Part shown: positions 51,304-60,166 of the stretch, piece after piece
Layout of the letters: every line of letters begins with the position of its first letter
Numbering within the stretch: position 1 is the stretch's first letter
Origin: Streptomyces fradiae ATCC 10745 = DSM 40063
Lineage (GTDB): Bacteria > Actinomycetota > Actinomycetes > Streptomycetales > Streptomycetaceae
Assembly (NCBI RefSeq): GCF_008704425.1
Contig: NZ_CP023696.1
Location: forward strand, 6,054,501-6,118,500
Length of the DNA stretch: 64,000 bases
Reading direction: 5' to 3'
Notes under the pieces: model-generated
The model's database searches: none
What the model saw: the letters and a program-made list of their open reading frames with translations, nothing else
Told to the model about the DNA's origin: nothing
Position numbers and translations under genes: made by a program

Positions 51304-52887
51304 CTAGCGGTGGCCGTGGCCCTCGTGACCGTGGCCCTCGTGACCGTGGTCGCCGTGGTCGTGGATGGTGTTCGTCGCGGCGATCTTGGACCAGGACCTG
51401 GGCGGGCTCGACGGAGCCGCCGGGGCCTCGCGGACCGGGGCGGACGCGGCCGCCCCCGCCTTCCCCGCCGTACCGGACCCGGCCGCCGGAGCCGGCGGGG
51501 CCTCCGGCTTGGACGGCTGGTACAGCCAGGTGTCGAACAGGCCGCCGAGCCGCTTGCCGGACACCTGCTCCGCGTAGGCGACGAAATCGGCCACCTCGGC
51601 GTTGCCGTACGCCCGCTCCGTGGGCCAGCCCTTAAGGACGCGGAAGAAGACCGGGTCGCCCAGTTCGTTGCGCAGCGCCTGCAGGGCCAGCGCGCCCCGG
51701 TCGTAGACGGCCGTGTGGAACTGGTTCTCCGCCCCCGGATCGCCCGGCCTCACCTTCCAGAACGGGTCGTCCGCGGGCCGCGAGGCGTACACCCAGTCGG
51801 CCAGCTCCTGCGCCGTGCCCTCGCCCTCCCGCTCGGACCACAGCCACTGGCTGTAGCGGGCGAAGCCCTCGTTGATCCAGATGTCCCTCCAGTTCCGCAC
51901 GGACACGCTGTCGCCGTACCACTGGTGGGCCAGCTCGTGGACGACGACCGACACGTTGGAGCCGTTCGCGAACTGGCGCGGGCTGTAGAAGGGGCGGGTC
52001 TGCGTCTCCAGCGCGTAGCCGCTGCGCACGTTCGGCACGTACCCGCCGAGCGCGTTGAAGGGGTACGGGCCGAAGACCTCCTCCAGCCACTCGGCGACCT
52101 CGACGGTCCGCTCGACGCTGGCGCGCGCCGCGCCCGCGTTGGCCCCGAGGTCCTTGCTGTACGCGTTGACCACCGGCAGGCCGTTCGCCGTCGTGTCGGT
52201 GGTGACGTCGAACCGGCCGACCGCCAGCGTCGCCAGGTACGTGGCCTGCGGCTTGTCGGACCGCCAGTTGTAGCGGGTCCAGCCCAGCCTGGAGCTCTGC
52301 GACTGCAGGACGCCGTTGCTGATGGCCTGCGTGCCGTCCGGGACGGCGACCGAGACGTCGAAGGTCGCCTTGTCGAGCGGGTGGTCGTTGGAGGGGAACC
52401 ACCACACGGCCGACTCGGGCTGCTGCGCGGCCACCCCGCCGTCCGGGGTGCGGTGCCACGCCGTCCAGCCGTCGATCCGCACCTCCGAGGGCTTCCCCGC
52501 GTACCGTACGACGACCGAAACCGGACGGTCCTTCGGCAGCGGTACGGCCGGGGTGATCTCCAGCTCCTGGGCCCCGGACGTCGTGAACGACGCCTTGCGG
52601 CCGTTCACGCGCACCTCCAGCGCCCTGAGCCCGAGGTCCAGGTTGAAGCGGGACAGGTTCTGCGTCGGGGTGGCGAGGATCGTCGCCGTGCCCTCCAGCA
52701 GGTCCGTCGACGGCTGGTACTTCAGCCGCAGGTCGTAGTGGGCGACGTCGTATCCGCCGTTGCCGCTGGCCGGGTAGTAGGGGTCCCCGATGCCCGGCGC
52801 GCCGGGCGTGAAGTCGGCGGCCGATGCCGGGATCGCCAGCAGCAGGGAGGCCGCGATCGCGCCCGGGGCGATCAGTCTGCGGTGCAC
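51304..52887 (-). CDS. Secreted M1 family metallopeptidase with His-rich tail
   Basis: A 527-aa zinc aminopeptidase-like enzyme. After a signal peptide (IAPGAIAASLLLAIPASA) comes the M1 N-terminal beta-domain, then GYALETQTRP at about 290, in place of the classic GAMEN exopeptidase loop. The zinc site is HELAH (H317, E318, H321) with E340 in NEGFARY, spacing HEXXH-X18-E. The last 19 residues are His/Gly/Asp/Glu repeats (HDHGDHGHEGHGHEGHGHR) and may bind metal. The GTG at 52887 has TTGGAG upstream. The TAG stop lies in the CCTAGC target of the IS element, and the duplication preserved it, so the coding sequence is intact. Confidence 0.92.
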   Translation of the reverse strand: MHRRLIAPGAIAASLLLAIPASAADFTPGAPGIGDPYYPASGNGGYDVAHYDLRLKYQPSTDLLEGTATILATPTQNLSRFNLDLGLRALEVRVNGRKASFTTSGAQELEITPAVPLPKDRPVSVVVRYAGKPSEVRIDGWTAWHRTPDGGVAAQQPESAVWWFPSNDHPLDKATFDVSVAVPDGTQAISNGVLQSQSSRLGWTRYNWRSDKPQATYLATLAVGRFDVTTDTTANGLPVVNAYSKDLGANAGAARASVERTVEVAEWLEEVFGPYPFNALGGYVPNVRSGYALETQTRPFYSPRQFANGSNVSVVVHELAHQWYGDSVSVRNWRDIWINEGFARYSQWLWSEREGEGTAQELADWVYASRPADDPFWKVRPGDPGAENQFHTAVYDRGALALQALRNELGDPVFFRVLKGWPTERAYGNAEVADFVAYAEQVSGKRLGGLFDTWLYQPSKPEAPPAPAAGSGTAGKAGAAASAPVREAPAAPSSPPRSWSKIAATNTIHDHGDHGHEGHGHEGHGHR

Positions 52888-53124
52888 GTATGACGCTCCA
52901 AGTCGTAGGAGGACCGGATGTTCCGAACGCCATTGAGCGTGGTGGCCGTGGTCATGTCCACGGCGCGTACGATCACACGATCGCCATTCGGCCGACCTGG
53001 GCGCGCCTCCGCCCGCCTCACCCCCTCTGCCGTGCTTGCCCCGCAATCGCCCTCTACTGCCGGACAGCCGCCGGCAGTACCGTCCCGCCATGCCGAAACG
53101 CACGCGCAGGAACGCCGCCGCCCG

Positions 53125-54543
53125 ATGACCCCGCGCCCGCGCCTCCTCGCCGCCCTGGCCGCCTGCGCCGCCGCCCTCGCCGTCCTGGCGGACCCGGCCC
53201 AGGCGTCCCCGGCCGACGCGGCCGCCGCACCCGCCCCGGCCGCCCCTGCCGCCGCACCCGCCCCCGCCGCCGTACGCGTCCCGGCCGTTCCGGCGGACAC
53301 CCCGGCTGAGGCGGCCGCCCCGTCCGCCCCGCCCCGCACCGGCTTCGAGACGAGCGGAGGCGCCCGCTGGACCGGCCTGGACGAGGAGGAGCGCTTCCTC
53401 ACCGCCGTCGACCGGGGCAGCGAACGGGCCACCCTCACCACCCTCGGCACCACCCGCCAGGGCCGCCCCCTGCGCCTCGTCCGCGTCGGCGCGGCCCCCG
53501 GCCCCGCCGCCACCACCGTCCTCCTCGTGTGCGGCCAGCACGGTGACGAGCCGTCAGGGCGCGAGGCGTGCCTCACCACCGTCCGCGACCTCGCCTACGC
53601 CCGCGACGCCCGGACCCTGCGGTTCCTGGCCCGCACCACCGTCCTCGCCCTCCCCACCGCCAACCCGGACGGCCGGGCCGCGAACACCCGCCACAACGCC
53701 GACGGTGTCGACGTCAACCGCGACCACATCGCCCTGAGCACCGCCGAGGCCCGCGCGACCGCGCGCGTCCTGCGCGACCACCGGCCCCACGTCGTGCTCG
53801 ACCTCCACGAGTACGCCGGCACACCGCCGTACTACGTGAAGGACCTCCTCGCCCTGTGGCCCCGCAACCTCAACACCCGCCCCGCCGTCCACCACGAGTC
53901 GCGCACCCTCTCCGAGGCGTACGTCCGGCCCGCCGCCGAGCGCGCCGGCTTCACCAGCGGGCTCTACGGCATCTGGACCGATCCCGTCACCGGCGAAGCG
54001 GTACGCCAGGTCGCCGGCGACGGCCAGGAGCGCATCCTGCGCAACACCACCGGGGTCAAGCACGCCGTCGGACTCCTCGTGGAGACCCGCGAGAACGCCC
54101 TCCCCGGCACCGGCACCGGCACCGGCGGGGGCGCGGGCGGCGACCCCGCCCGCGACCACCGCCGCAGGGTCGCGAGCCAGCTCGCCGCCCTCGACGGAGC
54201 GTTCGCGTACGTCACCGAGCGCCGCGCCCGGATCACCGCCGCCACCGCCGCCGCCCGGACCGCCGGGTACGCCGACCGGGGCCCCGTCCTGCTGGGCGGC
54301 GCCGACAACGACCCCGCCGGCCCCGCGGAGACCCTCCGGAACCCGCCCTGCGGCTACCGCCTCAGCCCCGGCCAGTACGCCGAGTGGTCCGACGAGCTGA
54401 CCCTCCACGGCGTCCGCGCCGTCCCGGACGCCGCGGGCGCCTTCGTCCCGCTCCGCCAGCCGCTGCGCGCCCTGGTGCCCCTGCTCCTGGACGCCCGCGC
54501 CGCCCACCACCTCACGGCGGCCACCCCCGTGCCCCACTGCTGA
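53125..54543 (+). CDS. Secreted M14 family zinc carboxypeptidase
   Basis: A 472-aa protein. A signal peptide (RLLAALAACAAALAVLADPAQA) and a ~40-residue Ala/Pro linker precede the peptidase. Zinc ligands are H139 and E142 in CGQHGDEPSG and H228 in DLHEY. Substrate-binding N198-R199 is in GVDVNRDH, and the catalytic Glu lies in LVETREN near 327. The ATG at 53125 is chosen because it starts the signal peptide. It is divergent from the M1 peptidase gene, with 237 bases between starts. Confidence 0.9.
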   Translation: MTPRPRLLAALAACAAALAVLADPAQASPADAAAAPAPAAPAAAPAPAAVRVPAVPADTPAEAAAPSAPPRTGFETSGGARWTGLDEEERFLTAVDRGSERATLTTLGTTRQGRPLRLVRVGAAPGPAATTVLLVCGQHGDEPSGREACLTTVRDLAYARDARTLRFLARTTVLALPTANPDGRAANTRHNADGVDVNRDHIALSTAEARATARVLRDHRPHVVLDLHEYAGTPPYYVKDLLALWPRNLNTRPAVHHESRTLSEAYVRPAAERAGFTSGLYGIWTDPVTGEAVRQVAGDGQERILRNTTGVKHAVGLLVETRENALPGTGTGTGGGAGGDPARDHRRRVASQLAALDGAFAYVTERRARITAATAAARTAGYADRGPVLLGGADNDPAGPAETLRNPPCGYRLSPGQYAEWSDELTLHGVRAVPDAAGAFVPLRQPLRALVPLLLDARAAHHLTAATPVPHC

Positions 54544-54721
54544 CCACCGGCCCGGTCCGCCCCGGCTGCCGCCCGGTCCGTCCGGTCATGTTCCTCACGG
54601 TCCCATCGCGGCGGCCCGCACCATGCCGCACGCCCGCGCTCGCCGGAGCCGACCGGCGAGATCACCGCGGAGCCCGCTGCACCGGGTCCCGCGGCCGCCC
54701 CGTCGCGGGCCCCGCCGAGTC

Positions 54722-55309
54722 CTACGGCCGCTCCGCGGTGAGGTAGCGCTGCACGGTCGGGGCGAGCCAGGCGACGACCTCGTCCCTCGTCAGGTCGGCG
54801 GCGGGCGGGAGCTTCACCACGTAGCGGACCAGGGCCATGCCGAGGATCTGCGAGGCGACGAGCGCGGCACGGCGCGGGGCCTCGGCCGGGTCGGGGCACA
54901 GGCCGAGGACCAGCGGGCCGAGCTGCTCCCGGAAGATCGCGTGCATGCGCTCCGCGCCCGCCGGGTTGGTGATGCCGCCGCGGAGCACCGCGGTGAGCAC
55001 GTCGTCGGCCTCCCAGCGGTCGAGGAAGTGGCCGACGAGGGCCGCTCCCACGTGCTGGGCGGGCAGCGCGCCCAGTCGCGGCAGGCGCAGGTCGATCTCG
55101 GACGCGGCGGTGAAGAGCCCCTCCTTGTTGCCGTAGTAGCGCATCACCATCGACGGGTCGATGCCCGCGTCGCGGGCGATGGCGCGGATGGTGGCGCGCT
55201 CGTAGCCGTCGGCGGCGAAGCGTTCCCGGGCGGCCGCGAGGATCGCGGCGCGCGTGGCATCCGAACGGCGCGGGTGCTCGGGCGCGGGGTCGGTGACTTC
55301 CGTCGTCAT
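54722..55309 (-). CDS. TetR/AcrR family transcriptional regulator
   Basis: A 195-aa repressor. The HTH is at residues ~30-60 (TIRAIARDAGIDPSMVMRYYGNKEGLF), with a TetR C-terminal domain of the C_11 type. It is divergent from the FAD monooxygenase, and the region between them is packed with inverted repeats (55367-55408). It almost certainly represses that gene and itself, and is relieved by an aromatic or drug ligand. The ATG at 55309 is used. Confidence 0.93.
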   Translation of the reverse strand: MTTEVTDPAPEHPRRSDATRAAILAAARERFAADGYERATIRAIARDAGIDPSMVMRYYGNKEGLFTAASEIDLRLPRLGALPAQHVGAALVGHFLDRWEADDVLTAVLRGGITNPAGAERMHAIFREQLGPLVLGLCPDPAEAPRRAALVASQILGMALVRYVVKLPPAADLTRDEVVAWLAPTVQRYLTAERP

Positions 55310-55366
55310 GCCGGCGAATGTAGGCCAACAACCGTTGACAAGCCAGGCGTGACGGGAGCAGGATGG

Positions 55367-55408
55367 CCAACAAGCGTTGACCAACGAGCGTTGGCAAACG
55401 CTTGTTGG
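55367..55408. promoter_or_regulatory. Clustered TetR operators
   Basis: CCAACAAGCGTTG (55367-55379), the near-perfect palindrome CCAACGAGCGTTGG (55381-55394) and CAAACGCTTGTTGG (55395-55408) lie end to end. The outer two are inverted copies of each other. A related CCAACAACCGTTG is at 55325-55337. Confidence 0.8.
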
Positions 55409-55434
55409 CGTTCGTCTGCCACGGGGAGGGCGGC

Positions 55435-56952
55435 ATGGACCGGACACCGCACACAGGCACAGGATCAGACAGGGGTGCAGGTGCAGGACAGGGCGCGGGC
55501 CCTGACCCGCGGCACGGGGCGGGCGGAAGCGGAGGAGTCCCGGAGGCCGACGTCGCCGTGGTGGGCGCGGGCCCGACGGGGCTGCTGCTCGCCGGAGACC
55601 TCGCCGCGGCCGGTCTGCGGGTCACCCTCGTCGAACGCCGGCCGGCCGACACGGACACCCTGACACGGGCCTTCGGTGTCCACGCCCGCACCCTCGAAGT
55701 GCTGGACGCCCGAGGCGTGGCCGACGAACTGGCCGGCACGGGCAGCCGCCTCACCCGGCTACGCCTCTTCGGGCGCGCCCGACTCGACCTCGCCGGGCTG
55801 CGGTCCCGCTTCCCCTACCTGCTCGTCACACCGCAGTACGAGGTGGAGCGCGTCCTGCGGCGGCGTGCGGAGGAGGCCGGTGCCGACTTCCGGTACGAGA
55901 CCGCCCTGCGGTCACTGTGCCAGGACGCCGAGGGTGTCACGGCGGAGCTCGACGGACCCGGCGGCGGTACGTCCACGCTGCGGGTCCGGTACCTCGTGGG
56001 AGCGGACGGGCTGCGCAGCACCGTACGGGAGCTGCTGGGGCTCCCCTTCCCCGGTGCGGCGGTGATCCGCTCGATGGTCCTCGCCGACGTGCGGTTCACG
56101 CGGGAACCCGACGACCCGGTGGCCGTAGAGGCCGCGGACGGCGCTTTCGCCTTCATGGCGCCCTTCGGCGACGGCTGGTACCGGGTGATGGGCTGGGACC
56201 GCGACCGCGAGGCGCCCGACGGCGAACCGGTCGGACTGCAGGAGGTCCGCGACATCGTGCGCCGGGCCCACGGCACGGACTACGGCATGCACGATCCGCG
56301 CTGGCTCTCCCGCTTCCACAGCGACGAGCGGCAGGTGCCGGCGTACCGCACCGGGCGGGTCTTCCTCGCGGGCGACGCCGCACACGTCCACTCGCCCGCG
56401 GGCGGCCAGGGCATGAACACGGGGCTGCAGGACGCCGCCAACCTCGCGTGGAAGCTGGCCGCCGTGCTGCGCGGCCGCGCCCCCGCCCCGGAGGCGCTGC
56501 TGGACAGCTACCACGCGGAACGCCACCCGGTCGGCAGGGCCGTGCTGCGCAGCAGTGGCGGCATCCTGCGCCTCGCCATGGCGGACACCCCGGCGCGGCG
56601 CGCGCTGCGTGCGGCCGTCACCGGTCTGCTCGGCGCCGCCCGGCCCGTGTCGGACAGGGCGGTCGGCCAGCTCACCGGGGTCGGCATCCGCTACCGCGCC
56701 GCCCAGGGTGCCCACCCCCTCACGGGGCGGCGCGCGCCGGACCTGGCCCTGGAGGAGGGCCGCCTCTACGAACTGCTCCGGAAGGGCATGTTCGTCCTGG
56801 TGCGCCCGCAGGGACGCGCAGCGGCCGCGGCCCGGACCCCTCCCGCCTCCGCCGTGGCCGGGGACGTACTCCACGCCACCTGGGCCCGCCCCGGGCGGGG
56901 CACGACCCTGCTGGTCCGGCCCGACGGCTACATAGCGTGGGCCGCCGGCTGA
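55435..56952 (+). CDS. FAD-dependent monooxygenase (aromatic/drug hydroxylase type)
   Basis: A 505-aa class A flavoprotein monooxygenase. The FAD dinucleotide loop VAVVGAGPTGLLLAGDLAAAG starts near residue 40, the DG motif is YLVGADGLRSTVRE, and the GD motif is RVFLAGDAAHVHSPAGGQGMNTGLQD. The C-terminal thioredoxin-like domain is present (LHATWARPGRGTTLLVRPDGYIAW). It resembles rifampicin- and polyketide-hydroxylating enzymes, but the substrate is open. The ATG at 55435 has GGGGAGGGCGGC upstream. Its promoter overlaps the TetR operators. Confidence 0.9.
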   Translation: MDRTPHTGTGSDRGAGAGQGAGPDPRHGAGGSGGVPEADVAVVGAGPTGLLLAGDLAAAGLRVTLVERRPADTDTLTRAFGVHARTLEVLDARGVADELAGTGSRLTRLRLFGRARLDLAGLRSRFPYLLVTPQYEVERVLRRRAEEAGADFRYETALRSLCQDAEGVTAELDGPGGGTSTLRVRYLVGADGLRSTVRELLGLPFPGAAVIRSMVLADVRFTREPDDPVAVEAADGAFAFMAPFGDGWYRVMGWDRDREAPDGEPVGLQEVRDIVRRAHGTDYGMHDPRWLSRFHSDERQVPAYRTGRVFLAGDAAHVHSPAGGQGMNTGLQDAANLAWKLAAVLRGRAPAPEALLDSYHAERHPVGRAVLRSSGGILRLAMADTPARRALRAAVTGLLGAARPVSDRAVGQLTGVGIRYRAAQGAHPLTGRRAPDLALEEGRLYELLRKGMFVLVRPQGRAAAAARTPPASAVAGDVLHATWARPGRGTTLLVRPDGYIAWAAG

Positions 56953-57300
56953 CGGGCCGACCGCCGACCGCCGACCGCCGTGCGCCGCGGCCGAGCGGCC
57001 GCCGACGCCGCCGTCCTGGGCGTCCCCGCCCCCGCGCTCGGCGACCGCATGCCCCCGACGCGAGCTGCGACGGCGCGGCCTGACCCCGCCCGGCCGGGGA
57101 GGACCGGCCCCGGGACCCGCCGCCCTGCCCGGATCCCCGGCTACGGCCCGGTCCGCACAGGTCCCGGCCCGCCCCACCCCGGCCACCCCGGCCACCCCGG
57201 CCCCGCCCCGGGTCCGACCTGACCCCGGGTCCGACCCGACCCGACCCCGGCTCCGACCCCGCCCCCGCCTCAGCTCCGACCCACCCCCACCCCGCCCCGC

Positions 57301-57500
57301 CGCGACCGGCCCTGACCCGACCCGACTCGACCCCCGCCCCGACTCCGACCCGGCCCGACCCCCGCCTCGCCGCGACCGGCCCTGACCCGACCCGACTCGA
57401 CCCCCGCCCCGACTCCGACCCGGCCCGACCCCCGCCTCGCCGCGACCGGCCCTGACCCGACCCGACTCGCCCCCCGCCCCGACTCCGACCCGACTCGACC
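57301..57500. repeat. 70-bp minisatellite, about 2.8 copies
   Basis: Copies starting CGCGACCGGCCCTGACCCGA begin at 57301, 57371 and 57441 and are almost identical. The third breaks down near 57500. Each unit is itself made of CGACCC-type hexamers. The whole stretch 56953-57640 is non-coding, C-rich on the plus strand and very poor in T, and separates the monooxygenase from the ABC-F gene. Confidence 0.85.
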
Positions 57501-57640
57501 CCCCCCGCCCCGACTCCGACCCGGCCGCTCCGGCCCGGCCCGGTCCCCGCCTCCGGCCGGAGGCAGGCGCTCCCCACCGCCCGCGAGGTCCGGGGCAGCG
57601 GGGAGCCCGCCCGGCCGGCTGGCCTAGGATCGGCCTCCTG

Positions 57641-59278
57641 ATGACTGCCACCCTCGTCGCCAAGAACCTCGCCGCCGGGCACGCCGAGCGCTCCCTCTTC
57701 ACCGGGCTCGACCTCGTCGTCGCGCCCGGCGACGTCATCGGGCTCGTCGGTGTCAACGGCGCCGGGAAGTCCACCCTGCTGCGCCTGCTCGCCGGGCTCG
57801 ACGCCCCCGAGGACGGCGAGGTGCACCTCTCGCCCCGCACCGCCACCGTCGGCCACCTGCCCCAGGAACCCGAGCGGCGGCCGGGGGAGACCGTCCGCGA
57901 CTTCCTCGCCCGCCGCACCGGCGTCGCCCAGGCGCAGGCGGCGATGGACACGGCGACGCAGGCCCTCGTCGACGGCGCGCCCGGCGCCGACGACGCGTAC
58001 GCGACCGCCCTCGAGCGCTGGCTCGCCCTCGGCGGGGCCGACCTCGACGACCGGGCCGAGGAGACCGCCGTCGGCCTCGGCCTCACCGTCGGCCTCGACC
58101 AGCCGATGACCGCGCTCTCCGGCGGCCAGGCCGCCCGCGCCGGGCTCGCCTCGCTGCTCCTCTCCCGGTACGACGTCTTCCTCCTGGACGAGCCGACCAA
58201 CGACCTCGACCTGGACGGCCTGGAGCGGCTGGAGACCTTCGTGCGGGGCCTGCGCGCCGGCACGGTCGTCATCAGCCACGACCGCGAGTTCCTCGCCCGC
58301 ACCGCCACCAAGGTCCTCGAGCTCGACCTCGCCCAGCACCAGGTCACCCTCTACGGCGGCGGCTACGACGCCTACCTGGAGGAGCGCGAGACGGCCCGCC
58401 GCCACGCCCGCGAGGAGTTCGACGAGTACGCCGACAAGAAGGCCGCCCTGGAGAGCCGGGCCCGGATGCAGCGCTCGTGGATGGACAAGGGCGTCAAGAA
58501 CGCCCGCCGCAAGGCCGGCGACAACGACAAGCTCGGCCGGAAGTTCCGCAGCGAGGCCAGCGAGAAGCAGGCCGCCAAGGCCCGCCAGACCCAGCGCATG
58601 ATCGAACGGCTCGACACGGTCGAGGAGCCCCGCAAGGAGTGGGAGCTGCGCATGGAGATCGCCGCCGCACCCCGCTCGGGCGCCGTCGTGGCGACCCTGC
58701 GCGACGCCGAGGTCCGGCGCGGCGACTTCGCCTTCGGCCCCGTGACCCTCCAGGTCGACTGGGCCGACCGGATCGCCATCACCGGCGCCAACGGCTCGGG
58801 CAAGTCGACCCTCCTCGCCGCCCTCCTCGGCCGCCTGCCCCTGGACGCGGGCCACGCCGCGCTCGGCTCCGGGGTCGTCGTCGGCGAGGTCGACCAGGCC
58901 CGCCGGCTGTTCCACGGCGAGCAGACCCTGCTGGACGCGTTCTGCGCGGCGGTGCCCGACACCGAACCGGCGGACGTGCGGACCCTCCTCGCCAAGTTCG
59001 GCCTGAAGGCCGCCCATGTGCTGCGCCCGGCGACGACGCTCTCGCCGGGGGAGCGGACCCGTGCCGCCCTCGCCCTCCTCCAGGGCCGCGGCGTGAACCT
59101 GCTGGTCCTGGACGAGCCGACCAACCACCTGGACCTTCCGGCGATCGAGCAGCTCGAGTCCGCGCTCGACGCGTACACCGGGACGCTGCTCCTGGTCACG
59201 CACGACCGGCGGATGCTGGACGCCGTCCACGTGACGCGCCGCGTCGAGGTCGCGGACGGCAAGGCCGCGGAGGTCTGA
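57641..59278 (+). CDS. ABC-F family ATP-binding cassette protein
   Basis: A 545-aa soluble twin-ATPase. Walker A motifs are GVNGAGKSTLLRLL (about residue 40) and GANGSGKSTLLAAL (about 385), signatures LSGGQAARAGL and LSPGERTRAAL, and Walker B regions LLDEPTNDLDL and LDEPTNHLDL. The linker (KKAALESRARMQRSWMDKGVKNARRK) is the tRNA-contacting arm. It differs from the ABC-F at 32711 in linker and C-terminus. A role as a translation factor or antibiotic resistance is possible. Confidence 0.92.
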   Translation: MTATLVAKNLAAGHAERSLFTGLDLVVAPGDVIGLVGVNGAGKSTLLRLLAGLDAPEDGEVHLSPRTATVGHLPQEPERRPGETVRDFLARRTGVAQAQAAMDTATQALVDGAPGADDAYATALERWLALGGADLDDRAEETAVGLGLTVGLDQPMTALSGGQAARAGLASLLLSRYDVFLLDEPTNDLDLDGLERLETFVRGLRAGTVVISHDREFLARTATKVLELDLAQHQVTLYGGGYDAYLEERETARRHAREEFDEYADKKAALESRARMQRSWMDKGVKNARRKAGDNDKLGRKFRSEASEKQAAKARQTQRMIERLDTVEEPRKEWELRMEIAAAPRSGAVVATLRDAEVRRGDFAFGPVTLQVDWADRIAITGANGSGKSTLLAALLGRLPLDAGHAALGSGVVVGEVDQARRLFHGEQTLLDAFCAAVPDTEPADVRTLLAKFGLKAAHVLRPATTLSPGERTRAALALLQGRGVNLLVLDEPTNHLDLPAIEQLESALDAYTGTLLLVTHDRRMLDAVHVTRRVEVADGKAAEV

Positions 59279-59353
59279 CCCGGCCGCCGGCCGACCCCCG
59301 GTCAGCGGCGCCGCGACGTGCGGTGCGCGGCCGAGGCCCCGTCCGCCCCCCGT

Positions 59354-59572
59354 CTACGGGCGGTCCTCGGGCTCCTCGTAGGCGTCGAAGGTGCTGTACG
59401 TCTCGTCCGCGTCGTCGGGCACCGCGCCGCGGACCGCCCCACGCTCCTTGTGCTCCCCTCGTGCGTCCGGGGCGTCCTCGGTGCGCCGGTCGCGCTCGTC
59501 GCGGCCACGGGCGCGCCGCTCCTCCTCCTGGTGCCTGCGGACCTCTTCGGGCTTGTCGCCGATCTGGTTCAT
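59354..59572 (-). CDS. Small highly charged protein
   Basis: A 72-aa protein starting at the ATG at 59572 with GGAGCGG upstream. It is almost entirely charged (GDKPEEVRRHQEEERRARGRDERDRRTED) and ends acidic with aromatic residues (DDADETYSTFDAYEEPED). It is probably intrinsically disordered, of unknown function. Confidence 0.6.
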   Translation of the reverse strand: MNQIGDKPEEVRRHQEEERRARGRDERDRRTEDAPDARGEHKERGAVRGAVPDDADETYSTFDAYEEPEDRP

Positions 59573-60166
59573 GGCCGCTCCGTCCGGGTCTCCGCCGTCC
59601 CGGGCCGTCGCCGGGGGCGCTCTGGTGACCCGCACAGAGTCACACGCCGCGCCCCCGCCCGCATGTCGGCCGGTCCCGCCCCACCCCGTCCGGCCGGCAG
59701 GCCGGCCGCGCCCCTCGGCCGGGCCGCGCCCACGTCGCCTCCCGGCCGGACCCGGCCCGGCCGGGAACGCCGACCGGGGCGGGCGGGGAAGGGCCCCGCC
59801 CGCCCCGGAACGGACCACACCGACGGGCGCGCCGCACCCGGGCCGACCCGGGCACGGCCACCAGGAAACCGGTCACCCCGGCCGGGTGGCGCGGCCCCGA
59901 CCACGCCCGTCCCCGCGCGGCGCGGCCCTGCCCCGTGCGACCCGGCCCCGGCGCTTCCCGATCCCGGCGCGCCCGGCCCCGATCCCGGCGCACCCGGCCG
60001 CGACGGGCCCGCGGCCTTGGGGGTCCGGCCGCGACGGGCCCCGCCCCGGTCGTCCGGTGGCGCGGGCCCGATCCGGCGAGGCACCGCCGCCCCACGGGGC
60101 GGCCCGCCCGGCCACCCGGCGACGGCGGACCCGCCGCGAAGGGGCGCGGGACCGGTCCGCCTCGGC
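59573..60166. other. Non-coding GC-rich region
   Basis: About 590 bases with many CCCGGCC and GGCGCG motifs and no frame with plausible codon bias or ribosome site. I see nothing specific. Confidence 0.4.

Larger units (their letters stand above)
50225..51308. mobile_element. Complete IS481-family insertion sequence with 6-bp target duplication
   Basis: The element proper is 50231-51302 (1072 bp). Its terminal inverted repeats are TGT-ended 26-mers, 50231-50256 and 51277-51302, matching at 20 of 26 positions. It is flanked by the direct repeat CCTAGC at 50225-50230 and 51303-51308. That fits the NCTAGN target and 6-bp duplication described for IS481 of Bordetella pertussis. It encodes one transposase. 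The intact ends and perfect duplication suggest a recent insertion. Confidence 0.88.

Noticed and set aside
57301..57500. CRISPR-like array
   Set aside because: The 70-bp units are contiguous with no distinct spacers and no cas genes are in the window. The 7-, 14- and 15-bp tandem repeats elsewhere fail for the same reason.
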